Shown: positions 23,781 through 31,839, counted from the first letter of the stretch. The stretch: DNA of 44,743 bases from Aphanothece hegewaldii CCALA 016 (GCF_003007785.1 NZ_PXOH01000035.1:1-44743); one strand, 5' to 3'. Made by a program: numbers and translations. The notes: generated from the sequence alone by a model not told the origin.

Positions 23781-25700
23781 ATGTCATCTTCTTCTATCGA
23801 AAACCTTTTTCAAGAACATCCTGATGCTATCACTGCAAGCATTTGTGCCGTTCTCGTTTTCTTGGGTTGGCTTACTCTCCATCTCGGTTGGCTAGGTTTG
23901 AGCTTATTCATTTTGCCATTTGCCTATGTCATCGGCGGATATAGCAGTGCAAGAGAAGGACTGACGACGTTATTTCAAGAAAAAGAATTAGATGTAGACT
24001 TACTGATGATTATTGCTGCATTAGGTGCGGCTATTCTAGGTTTGTGGCAACAGCAATATTCCTTCATCATTGATGGTGCAGTCCTCATTTTAATCTTCGC
24101 CATTAGTGGCGCATTAGAAAGCTACGCCATGCAGCGCACTGAACGTAGCATCCGAGGGTTGATGAGTTTAACACCAGATACCGCACGACGGCTGGTTAAT
24201 GGTCAGGAACAAATTGTTCCAGTTGCTAAAATGCAAATTGGGGATCGGGTTTTAGTTAAACCCGGTGAATGGGTTCCTATTGATGGAATAGTAGTCGAAG
24301 GATACAGCACCCTCAACCAAGCATCGATTACAGGGGAATCGCTCCCTGTGGAAAAAACAGTCGGTGATGAAGTTTTTGCAGGAACACTCAACGGGAATGG
24401 AGCCTTAAGACTAACGATTCATCAACCTCCAGAGAGTAGTCTAATTCAACGAGTAATTCGTCTTGTCGAGCAAGCGCAAACAGAAACGCCTCCCTCACAG
24501 CAATTTATTGAACGATTTGAGAGGATTTATGCCAAGATCATCGTTATAAGCGGTTTTCTGCTCGGAACGCTACCGCCGTTTCTATTGGGTTGGACTTGGG
24601 AAGATACGATTTATAAGACGCTGATTTTTCTAGTGGTGGCTTCACCTTGTGCTTTGATGGCGGCAATTATGCCGACTCTTTTATCAGGAATTGCCAACGG
24701 CGCACGACAGGGGATTTTATTCAAAAATGGCGCACAGTTGGAGATGATGGGACGAGTCAAAGCGATCGCATTTGATAAAACAGGAACGCTGACAACAGGA
24801 AAGTTAGAAGTAATACAGATGATCGCCCTCAACCAAGATGAGGCGGCATTACTTCGAGTCGCTGCCGCTTTAGAAAGTTTTTCCGAGCATCCGATTGGTG
24901 AAGCGATCGTACAAACGGCTCGTCAACAAAAACTAGAATGGAGTAGCGCAACTAATGTTCAAGCTCAAGTCGGAAAGGGCGTTACTGGCGTTCTCGATAG
25001 TCAAAGAGCGGTCGTTGGGAAAGCGACTTTTGTTCAAACCCAAATTAACTTAGAAAATGAAACCTTCCTCCAATCTAGCCAGCAGTGGGAACAGAGCGGA
25101 AAAACCGTCGTTTGGGTAGCTCATGCTAACAAAATTCTGGGGATTATTGCTATTGCTGATACTGTGCGACCTACAGCCTCAACAGCGATCGCTCATTTAA
25201 AATATTTAGGTATTCGCTTCATTGCCATGTTAACGGGAGATAATGAGCAAACCGCCCACAGCATCGCCCAGCAAACAGGAGTAGATCGAGTATATGCAGA
25301 ACTATTACCTGAAGATAAAGTTGAGGTCATTCAACGACTTCAAAAACAGTATGGCACTGTAGCAATGGTAGGTGATGGAATTAATGATGCTCCAGCTTTG
25401 GCACAGGCCTCAGTTGGAATTGCTATGGGAACTGGGGGAAGTGATGTTGCTCTTGAAACAGCAGATATCGTATTAATAGCAGATCGTCTAGAAAAGTTAG
25501 AGTATGCGATTCGTCTCGGTCGTCGTTCTGAGCGTATTATCAAACAAAATATCATCTTTGCTCTGAGTTTTATTGTATTCCTCCTGATTGCTAATTTTAC
25601 TGGACATATTACTTTACCTCTGGGAGTTTTAGGGCATGAAGGTTCTACAGTCTTGGTAACACTTAGTGGTTTACGACTGCTAAGAAATGAACAGACCTAA
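23781..25700 (+). CDS. coaT: CoaT Co2+-exporting P1B-4-type ATPase
   Basis: The 639-residue protein is shorter than CopA because it lacks an N-terminal HMA domain. It has TGES in the actuator, the transmembrane metal motif SPC (VASPCALMAAIMP) in place of CPC, the phosphorylation site DKTGTLTTGK, the HP site SEHPIGEA and the hinge MVGDGINDAPALAQASVGIAMG. SPC together with the reduced membrane topology defines the P1B-4 group that exports Co2+ (sometimes Fe2+ or Zn2+). Divergence from coaR and the perfect operator support cobalt specificity. ATG 23781 follows the promoter directly. Confidence 0.94.
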   Translation: MSSSSIENLFQEHPDAITASICAVLVFLGWLTLHLGWLGLSLFILPFAYVIGGYSSAREGLTTLFQEKELDVDLLMIIAALGAAILGLWQQQYSFIIDGAVLILIFAISGALESYAMQRTERSIRGLMSLTPDTARRLVNGQEQIVPVAKMQIGDRVLVKPGEWVPIDGIVVEGYSTLNQASITGESLPVEKTVGDEVFAGTLNGNGALRLTIHQPPESSLIQRVIRLVEQAQTETPPSQQFIERFERIYAKIIVISGFLLGTLPPFLLGWTWEDTIYKTLIFLVVASPCALMAAIMPTLLSGIANGARQGILFKNGAQLEMMGRVKAIAFDKTGTLTTGKLEVIQMIALNQDEAALLRVAAALESFSEHPIGEAIVQTARQQKLEWSSATNVQAQVGKGVTGVLDSQRAVVGKATFVQTQINLENETFLQSSQQWEQSGKTVVWVAHANKILGIIAIADTVRPTASTAIAHLKYLGIRFIAMLTGDNEQTAHSIAQQTGVDRVYAELLPEDKVEVIQRLQKQYGTVAMVGDGINDAPALAQASVGIAMGTGGSDVALETADIVLIADRLEKLEYAIRLGRRSERIIKQNIIFALSFIVFLLIANFTGHITLPLGVLGHEGSTVLVTLSGLRLLRNEQT

Positions 25701-25728
25701 AGAATAACTAGATGTAGCCTATTTAAAA

Positions 25729-25761
25729 TTTCATCCTTATTTCATTTTTCTCTCCTAAACT
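25729..25761 (+). promoter_or_regulatory. TTTCAT direct-repeat promoter before Met/His repeat protein
   Basis: TTTCAT-CCTTA-TTTCAT (25729-25745) is followed after exactly 10 bases by TAAACT (25756-25761), identical in -10 and spacing to the site at 3971-4003. It is the only obvious promoter for the gene at 25828. Confidence 0.7.
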
Positions 25762-25827
25762 ATTTCAATTGAGAGAGCTAGACTCACCAATTAATCAAAA
25801 TACGAAGTAGAACTACGGACTTTCGCC

Positions 25828-27207
25828 ATGCGACATCAACTACTCAAAAAAATTACCCTTTTTACCAGTACACTTGCTCTAGTCTTGGGGATTCAAATTT
25901 ATTCGGTAACTGCCCAACAACATCAAGGGCATTCGACCCCCCAGATGGATACTTCATCTGAACCGAAAGCCTTACCGCCTATACCTACTGACTTACCCAG
26001 TTGGATGAACAACAAAAAGGAAAATCATATCTATCGCAAACGGGGTGTCTATAATGATGCCGTCTATAATATTAAACCCCTTGCCCTAGATATAAATGCG
26101 GTTGCCGTTGGTCATGCTTTAGCCTACGAAGATTTAGTCACGGGACAAGAAAAAGAGTTAGAAAGCAAAACTTTTGAGCGCATTAACTATGTCTTAAAAA
26201 ATCCGCCGCGTTTTATGCCCGATGAAGCGAATATCTCACCTACGTTCGGACGCAAGTATGGTGTATTAGAACAGGTGTTTGACTGGACGCATGTTCTTCA
26301 CGCTCAAACTGTAGATGTCTTAGTCAGTACCAAAATGACTGAAGCCGAAAAAGAAGCAGAAATTGAACGATTGTATGAATTTTACATCAAAAATGTCCCC
26401 TATGCGGTTACAGGTTTACCGATGAATATGGGTTATCTCGATGGACAGCCTTATTCAAAAGCGTTTCGTCAAGAATATCCCAAAGTCAACGGGCTTTTTT
26501 GGGGTTATCACTGGTTGCAAGGCAGTATGTACGATCTGTTGTACGGCAAAACTTTAGAAGAACAAAAAACGGCTTATGCTACAGTTGGCAAACAATATCA
26601 TGAGGTTGAATTGTATCGGACAGACCGCCCGTTTATGCCGATGTTTGCTGAAGTGAGTCCACGCTTTGCTCAACGCTTCCCACAACTGGCTAATACGTTT
26701 GATAATCTGCATATGTTACACGATATGGTTAACGATATTCTCGCCTCAGATTGGATCACTGAAAAACAAAAAGAAGAACAAATTCAACGGGCGATTTGGT
26801 TAGTAATGGCGAAAAATCATGAGGGAATGGAAGCAGGACAAAACTACGGGGGTGATGGATTGCATGATCATCGTTTTATGGCAGGAATGCCAGGTATGGG
26901 TTTAATGCCTGAAGGCACTGAACATCAAGGACATGATATGTCAGAAAATCAGAACAATTCTGACTCAATGCCGAATATGAATCATGATAACTCAATGCCA
27001 GGTATGAACCATAACAATTCAATGCCAGGAATGCAGCATAACAACTCAATGCCGAATATGAATCATGATAATTCGATGCCAGGAATGCAACATAACAATT
27101 CCATGCCGAATATGAATCACGATAATTCGATGCCTGGTATGACCCATCCGATGCCACAACCGACTCAAAAACTCTCTGAACCCTCAATGTCCAAGCCTAA
27201 GCAGTAA
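25828..27207 (+). CDS. secreted triple-repeat protein with Met/His-rich metal-binding tail
   Basis: I do not recognise the family. The 459 residues comprise a signal peptide (1-30), a His/Met-bearing linker, then three related helical units at about 126-182, 205-255 and 266-322. Units 1 and 3 align without gaps over 57 residues with 22 identities, sharing RFMP or PFMP, SPxF, and FDxxHxLH followed by D and L (F151, H155, H158 and F291, H295, H298). Unit 2 keeps F224, H228, L230 and D236 but has Gln at the second His. Residues 381-440 form seven 9-residue units MPxMxH(D/N)NS, typical of Cu(I)/Ag(I) binding. Its promoter has a TTTCAT box. Likely a periplasmic copper or silver binder (inference). 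Confidence 0.85.
   Translation: MRHQLLKKITLFTSTLALVLGIQIYSVTAQQHQGHSTPQMDTSSEPKALPPIPTDLPSWMNNKKENHIYRKRGVYNDAVYNIKPLALDINAVAVGHALAYEDLVTGQEKELESKTFERINYVLKNPPRFMPDEANISPTFGRKYGVLEQVFDWTHVLHAQTVDVLVSTKMTEAEKEAEIERLYEFYIKNVPYAVTGLPMNMGYLDGQPYSKAFRQEYPKVNGLFWGYHWLQGSMYDLLYGKTLEEQKTAYATVGKQYHEVELYRTDRPFMPMFAEVSPRFAQRFPQLANTFDNLHMLHDMVNDILASDWITEKQKEEQIQRAIWLVMAKNHEGMEAGQNYGGDGLHDHRFMAGMPGMGLMPEGTEHQGHDMSENQNNSDSMPNMNHDNSMPGMNHNNSMPGMQHNNSMPNMNHDNSMPGMQHNNSMPNMNHDNSMPGMTHPMPQPTQKLSEPSMSKPKQ
26968..27147 (+). repeat. 27-bp tandem repeat encoding MPxMxH units
   Basis: Seven units (the last incomplete) of 27 bases encode MPNMNHDNS, MPGMNHNNS, MPGMQHNNS, MPNMNHDNS, MPGMQHNNS, MPNMNHDNS and MPGMTH. 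The period is a multiple of three, so copy-number change keeps the frame and would alter the number of metal-binding sites. The order suggests an 18-residue higher unit (MPNM/MPGM pair) duplicated. Confidence 0.9.
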
Positions 27208-27250
27208 TTCGTTATTATCCAAAACCATCAATCAAGCCGATAAAATTAAA

Positions 27251-28042
27251 ATGAATTTACAAAGAATCTTATTCTGGGGAGTCATCTCATCTACCATTGT
27301 AGCCTTCAATCCCGCTAGTGCCGTCGATCACAATAATCTTGATGCAGGTCGTCCCCTATCTTTTGATGATGCGGAAAGTATTGCCTATCGGGAACAATCA
27401 ATCGAATTTGGTGCAGGATTAAACCTACCGAGTAATCGAAGTGTTGGGGGATCTTTTGATATTGAATATCTGTATGGATTTGCCCTTAATAGTCATTTAG
27501 TAATTGGTCTAGATCCTAGAGTTGGGGGTAAAGCAGATACAGACGATACTGATTTTGATGTAGGTAATCTATCAGTCGGGGTGTTCCATAATTTCAATCG
27601 AGAGTACGATAATGTACCTGCTTTTGCGATTCGGGGTGATGTTGGATTTCCGACTGGACGGGACTCGCGGGGGGTAGATGTACGGTTACGAGGGATTGCT
27701 AGTAAAACCGTTGGACAATATAATCGCCTCCATCTTAATCTCGATCTAAATCTGAAAACCGATACTGATGGCGAAGAACGATCGGTGATTCCCGGTTTAA
27801 TTTTAGGGTACTCTAGACCGATTGGTTATCCAAAACGTTTTGACAAAACTTTTCTAGCCGAGATGGGGGTCAGAGCGAGTGAGGATAGTAAAGGAGGCGC
27901 GATTCTATTAACGGGTGTGGGTCTTCGGCAGCAAGTCAGCTTACGAAGTGTTGTTGATATTGGATTAGAAGGGGATATTGCGACTGGTGGAGGAGAGCGT
28001 AGCGAATTACGGTTTAAGGTTGGTTATTCTTTTGGATTTTAG
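27251..28042 (+). CDS. outer-membrane beta-barrel protein (transporter-like)
   Basis: The 263-residue protein has a signal peptide (about 1-24, ending ASA) and alternating amphipathic strands ending in LRFKVGYSFGF, with the terminal Phe expected for outer-membrane barrels. A short segment (RPLSFDDAESIAYREQ) starts the mature part. It fits the general pattern of MetA-pathway/transporter barrels (PF13557-like), a tentative assignment. It starts 43 bases after the Met/His repeat protein and is probably in its operon. It could let small ions or a ligand cross the outer membrane near the metal-binding protein (inference). Confidence 0.7.
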   Translation: MNLQRILFWGVISSTIVAFNPASAVDHNNLDAGRPLSFDDAESIAYREQSIEFGAGLNLPSNRSVGGSFDIEYLYGFALNSHLVIGLDPRVGGKADTDDTDFDVGNLSVGVFHNFNREYDNVPAFAIRGDVGFPTGRDSRGVDVRLRGIASKTVGQYNRLHLNLDLNLKTDTDGEERSVIPGLILGYSRPIGYPKRFDKTFLAEMGVRASEDSKGGAILLTGVGLRQQVSLRSVVDIGLEGDIATGGGERSELRFKVGYSFGF

Positions 28043-28090
28043 GATGAATAACAATCCTGAGATTGTATCCGACGATATATAAAGGAACTC

Positions 28091-28329
28091 ACGGGGTGAC
28101 AAACTCTTTGAAACCCTTATTGGTAATGCTTTTAAGCTAGTTGACCTTCAAAAAGATTAAAGCTTATAGATAGGCTTGAGGAGCATTAATAAACGATCTC
28201 TAATTTAGGAAAGCCTGATTCTGTGGTTAAATTTTCCTATTTTTTGATGAAATGGCTAGACAATCTTTTTTAAGGACTATAGGCTGAAAGCCTTATTTGG
28301 CAAAGCTTATAGAATGCTTGTCACCCCGT
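28091..28329. mobile_element. 239-bp MITE-like element with 12-bp terminal inverted repeats
   Basis: ACGGGGTGACAA (28091-28102) and TTGTCACCCCGT (28318-28329) are perfect inverted copies. The interior has no open frame of note. It occupies most of the 513-base gap between the barrel gene and the second adaptor, and sits upstream of that adaptor's TTTCAT box. No target duplication is evident. It differs from the element at 10000-10316. Confidence 0.6.
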
Positions 28330-28396
28330 CTGGTAAGTTTATCTCAATAGCTGCTTTTCACTAACCAAGCGACAGACGATTGAGAAAACTTGCTCA

Positions 28397-28429
28397 TTTC
28401 ATTCTAATTTCATTTTGAGTTGAAACACT
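28397..28429 (+). promoter_or_regulatory. TTTCAT direct-repeat box before second RND adaptor
   Basis: TTTCAT-TCTAA-TTTCAT (28397-28413), identical to the box at 10526-10542, faces the adaptor gene 143 bases on. AACACT (28424-28429) is at the -10 distance and is weak; a TATAAA lies four bases further. Confidence 0.6.
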
Positions 28430-28555
28430 ATAAATATGAATTAATTTTAGCAACTTTATTTATATCTGTCTTTTTTAAATTGAAACGACTTAACTTTAAT
28501 CTTTTTTAACTATTATTCGCTGGTTCTACTTACACGCAACTCATGGTACCCCTCA

Positions 28556-30190
28556 ATGTCAAAGACCTTAACCTTTTTCTCCGCAACTTTTTTGAATCTT
28601 ATTCTCTTGACAACTCCCGCGATCGTTTTGGCTCATGGCGGTCATGGAGACGAATTTCAAGGCAGTGGTGAGTCGAATCAAACAACCGAAGCGATCCAAG
28701 TTGATGCTCAAACAGCAAAACAGATGGGAATTAAAGTCGAGCCAGTAAAACGCCAGCGTCTTTCGGTCGGCATTAAAACCACAGGACAGATCGAAACTTT
28801 ACCCAACCGTCAAGTTGAAGTGACAGCACCGACATCAGGCAAAGTTGTTGAACTATTGGTCAAACCAGGAGATCTAGTAAAAGCAGGTCAATCAGTGGCG
28901 GTTGTAGCTGCACCTGAATTAGTTGAGTTACGAGTGACGGCAACTGAAAAACAAGCTGAGGCTGAGGCTGATGTTGAGAAAGCCAAAGCGGATTTAAAAC
29001 TTGCTCAAGAAAATTTAATACGTCAGCGTCAAATTGCTCAAGCAGAAATTGTTCAAGCGAGTACTGAAGTAAGAGTTTCTCAAGAAAAGTATGATCGAGA
29101 TCGGGAGCTCTATGAAGCGGGTGCCTTACCACGCCGTGATTTCTTGGAGTCGCAAGCTCATTTAGCGCAAGGGAAAGCACAATTGACCACTGCCACAAGT
29201 AGTAAAGATGTACTTGAAGCCGAAAATCAACTCAAACGCGCTCAATCAGATTTAGAAGTTGCTCAAACTCGCCTTCGTCTAAGTAATGAAGCTTATCAGT
29301 CTCGACTACAACAAATTGGAACTCGTGCTAATGATAAAGGTTTAGTTGTAGTAACCGCACCAATAACAGGAAGAGTAGTAGATCGAGAAGTGAGTATTGG
29401 TCAAACCTTTCAGGATGCAGGGGGTAGGTTAATGACTATTGTTAATGACGATCGCATTTTCATCACCGCCAATATCTATGAGCAGGATCTAGCTAAGATT
29501 AGAAAAGGTCAACGGGTTAATGCCAAAATTGCATCATTAGCGGGAAAAGTTTTTACAGGTCGTATTACATTGATTGGTTCAAATGTTGAAGGAGAAACCA
29601 GAGTTGTTCCAGTCAAAGCCGAATTAGATAATACAAACGGTCTACTTAAACTAGGGATGTTTGCCGAACTAGAAGTTTTGATGGATCGATCTTCTACAAA
29701 TACTTTAGCAATTCCTACATCAGCAGTTGTTGAGGCGAATGGTAAACAATTAGTCTATTTACAAAATGGTGATGCGTTCCAGCCTGTAGAAGTAAGGCTA
29801 GGACAAACCTCAGATCAATTAGTAGAAGTCAAAAGTGGACTATTTGAGGATGATTTAATTGTTACTCAGCGTGCGCCTCAACTGTATGCTCAATCTCTTA
29901 AAGGTGGGATACCAAGCGCAGAAAGTGACGAAAAAGAAGTTTCTTCACCAACAAAGGATACTGTAACAAATTCTGAACAATTACCCTTGTGGCTCGTGAT
30001 TCCCATAGGAACAGCAATGATCGGAGGTACCTTTTGGGCAGGCTCTTTCTGGCAGAGTCGTCGTCAATCTAAAATTATTCCTGTTGAGCCTAAAAATACT
30101 TCTCAATACGAAACTGAAATTTATCTAAATAGTTCCTCATCTTCAAATTCTTCGACAAAAATGGATGAACAAGCCTATGAAGAATCCTAA
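28556..30190 (+). CDS. second RND periplasmic adaptor (CusB-like), without a pump gene
   Basis: The 544-residue protein has the same order as the 4206-5873 product: signal peptide, His-bearing start (AHGGHGDEF), lipoyl halves (VVELLVKPGDLVKAGQSVA; LVVVTAPITGRVVDREVS), an alpha-hairpin rich in Glu/Ala/Gln, beta-barrel domains (ITLIGSNVEGETRVVPVKAE) and a C-terminal membrane helix (PLWLVIPIGTAMIGGTFWAG). The two paralogues align throughout. No RND pump follows; instead a recombinase reads from the other side. It may share the pump at 5887-9015, or be left over after loss of its partner during island integration. It is AT-rich like the tolC gene, and unlike the first adaptor. Confidence 0.9.
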   Translation: MSKTLTFFSATFLNLILLTTPAIVLAHGGHGDEFQGSGESNQTTEAIQVDAQTAKQMGIKVEPVKRQRLSVGIKTTGQIETLPNRQVEVTAPTSGKVVELLVKPGDLVKAGQSVAVVAAPELVELRVTATEKQAEAEADVEKAKADLKLAQENLIRQRQIAQAEIVQASTEVRVSQEKYDRDRELYEAGALPRRDFLESQAHLAQGKAQLTTATSSKDVLEAENQLKRAQSDLEVAQTRLRLSNEAYQSRLQQIGTRANDKGLVVVTAPITGRVVDREVSIGQTFQDAGGRLMTIVNDDRIFITANIYEQDLAKIRKGQRVNAKIASLAGKVFTGRITLIGSNVEGETRVVPVKAELDNTNGLLKLGMFAELEVLMDRSSTNTLAIPTSAVVEANGKQLVYLQNGDAFQPVEVRLGQTSDQLVEVKSGLFEDDLIVTQRAPQLYAQSLKGGIPSAESDEKEVSSPTKDTVTNSEQLPLWLVIPIGTAMIGGTFWAGSFWQSRRQSKIIPVEPKNTSQYETEIYLNSSSSSNSSTKMDEQAYEES

Positions 30191-30378
30191 AGAATTGAGT
30201 CTACATAATTGGTTGTCCCCCCTTTTTTTTGTCTCCCATCTCGTCAATTTAGCTCAGAAATTAGGTTGATATCTTGCCCTTAGAGATCTAGAAAAGCATT
30301 ACAGGAGAAACGATTCCTTTTAGGACTAGATACCTTCATGTTGGAGATTGACGCTTAAGTTGAGTGCTTAATGGGAAT

Positions 30379-31596
30379 TCAGATGTTGATTGATGATTCG
30401 GTTTGCACCAGTCCAAAAGAGGGGACTTGGATCTGAGCGATTGCGCCCGCGTAGTGATCTTCGATTACGTGAACCGATGTGCCACACCAATCTGCAACTC
30501 TGCGAGATGGGATTCCATCTTCGAGACAAAGAGTGATAAAAGTATGCCGACAGTTATATTGAGGCAAGTATTCTCTAACTTTACCTTCCTTGACTAACGC
30601 CTGAACTATAGGCTTCCAAACCCGGTTGAGAAAATTATGAGCATCTAATTCCCTGCCATTTTTAGCAGGAAATACGAGAGAATCCGAAGTACAGTTGTCT
30701 GGCTTGATTATCTCAAGAATCGTTTGTAGTTCAGCGTTGATCGGGAAATAGCGAGGCTTATCGGTTTTTGTTGTTTTCCTAACTCGCACATCCGTTGCGA
30801 CCGCCTCACAGAAATGAATGCGATCCTTTTCAATATGCCTCCACTTCAAAGCGATTGCCTCTTCTGGTCTACAACCTGTGTGAAAGAGAAATTTGACATA
30901 GGGAGCATAGTAGGAGTGAGGCACTGAAGAATAGCGAGAAGAATAGATATTATGCTCTAATGCGGAAATAATTGCCGCTACACAAGAACGAGAAAAGGGT
31001 TTGCGAGATACTTGACTGGTTTTCTTGGTTTTGATTTCCTTGGCAAGCTCTTTAAAAGGATTCTCTGCAATCAGCCGTTTCCTCATTGCCCAATTGCAGC
31101 AAGCACTTAAATACTTGAGAGTGCGTTTCGTTACCTCTGTAGAATAATTCTTCAGCAGGTAGGCCTGAACGTCAATGGCATCCTCCACAAACTGCTTGGG
31201 GAACTTCCGAATCCGCTTCTCAATTTTGCCGTAATCTCGCAGAATCGTTGACTCCTCAAGATGCTTACGCTGAAATTCGGTGTACGAAGTCCATAGCTCC
31301 AGAAGCGAGGTTTTCGATGGTTCGTTGTTTGGGAGAACAATCGGGGTAACGGTAGTTGGTATTAACTGTGGCTTGTACTTTTGTAGGGTTGGATCGAATT
31401 TTTCTTTATAAATGTCATCTTCAATAAGAGCGGCTTTTCGTGCCGCTACCTTTTGGTTGGCCGGTGTATCTGCCAGTCCGGTAGAGAGATAGTGGCGTTT
31501 GCCTCCTACAGTGAAGACAAGCTGGATACGGTTGTTGGAAATCTTAAGACTGACAGTGCCTTTGGAGGCTTTACCTGAAAAATTTTCATTGTACAT
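30379..31596 (-). CDS. tyrosine site-specific recombinase (island integrase)
   Basis: The 405-residue protein has an N-terminal arm-binding region (about 1-70, ISNNRIQLVFTVGGKRHYLS, DUF3596-like), a core-binding helical domain (about 100-190) and a catalytic domain with HTGCRPEEAIALKW (Arg I), YNCRHTFITLCLEDG (Arg II) and the nucleophile Tyr in DHYAGA. The usual His three before Arg II is Tyr, a variant I associate with cyanobacterial integrases. It lies 171 bases from the 3' end of a tRNA gene with its start toward the tRNA, the classic layout for an integrative element. It would recombine the element at the tRNA. Confidence 0.92.
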   Translation of the reverse strand: MYNENFSGKASKGTVSLKISNNRIQLVFTVGGKRHYLSTGLADTPANQKVAARKAALIEDDIYKEKFDPTLQKYKPQLIPTTVTPIVLPNNEPSKTSLLELWTSYTEFQRKHLEESTILRDYGKIEKRIRKFPKQFVEDAIDVQAYLLKNYSTEVTKRTLKYLSACCNWAMRKRLIAENPFKELAKEIKTKKTSQVSRKPFSRSCVAAIISALEHNIYSSRYSSVPHSYYAPYVKFLFHTGCRPEEAIALKWRHIEKDRIHFCEAVATDVRVRKTTKTDKPRYFPINAELQTILEIIKPDNCTSDSLVFPAKNGRELDAHNFLNRVWKPIVQALVKEGKVREYLPQYNCRHTFITLCLEDGIPSRRVADWCGTSVHVIEDHYAGAIAQIQVPSFGLVQTESSINI

Positions 31597-31660
31597 GAGG
31601 GAGTCTACTCATATCCGATAAAACTGGATAACTAGAAGATAAGCAAGTCATCTGTACTAT

Positions 31661-31682
31661 ATTTTACCCCAATTTTACCCCA
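31661..31682. repeat. tandem 11-bp repeats, likely integrase arm sites
   Basis: ATTTTACCCCA occurs twice head to tail (31661-31671 and 31672-31682), followed by a degenerate third copy starting at 31683 (ATTATTGACCCA). Short direct repeats between an integrase gene and its tRNA target are typical arm-type binding sites. Confidence 0.6.
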
Positions 31683-31767
31683 ATTATTGACCCAAACTGC
31701 TCTAAAAACACCCAAATGATTCAGCAGGTATTCTCTTGAATCTTTGCTGAATTGCTTGTTATTCTGA

Positions 31768-31839
31768 TGGCTCAGGCGAGAGTTGAACTTGCGACCTTGG
31801 GCTTATGAGTCCCCTGCTCTACCACTGAGCTACTGAGCC
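31768..31839 (-). tRNA. tRNA-Met(CAU), or tRNA-Ile2, with imperfect stems
   Basis: The minus strand folds into a cloverleaf of 72 bases without an encoded CCA: acceptor GGCTCAG/CTGAGCC perfect, D stem GCTC/GAGC, anticodon loop CTCATAA (CAT), and T loop TTCAACT. The anticodon stem GGGGA/GCCCA has two non-pairs (first and last) and the T stem GCAAG/CTCGC has one A-C. It could be an elongator Met tRNA, or Ile if the C is modified to lysidine. The 3' end points toward the integrase, so it is the probable integration target. The mismatches could mean slight decay. Confidence 0.85.

Noticed and set aside
26968..27147. CRISPR-like array
   Set aside because: The 27-bp units follow each other directly with no spacers and encode a continuous peptide repeat.
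26876..27187. 103-codon antisense frame opposite the Met/His tail
   Set aside because: It is the mirror of the 27-bp repeats, giving an artificial repetitive Tyr/Ser/Ala protein; the forward frame has signal peptide, promoter and domain structure.
31768..31839. Initiator tRNA-Met
   Set aside because: The first acceptor pair is G-C, not the mismatch usual for bacterial initiators, and the anticodon stem lacks the three G-C pair pattern in the right place.
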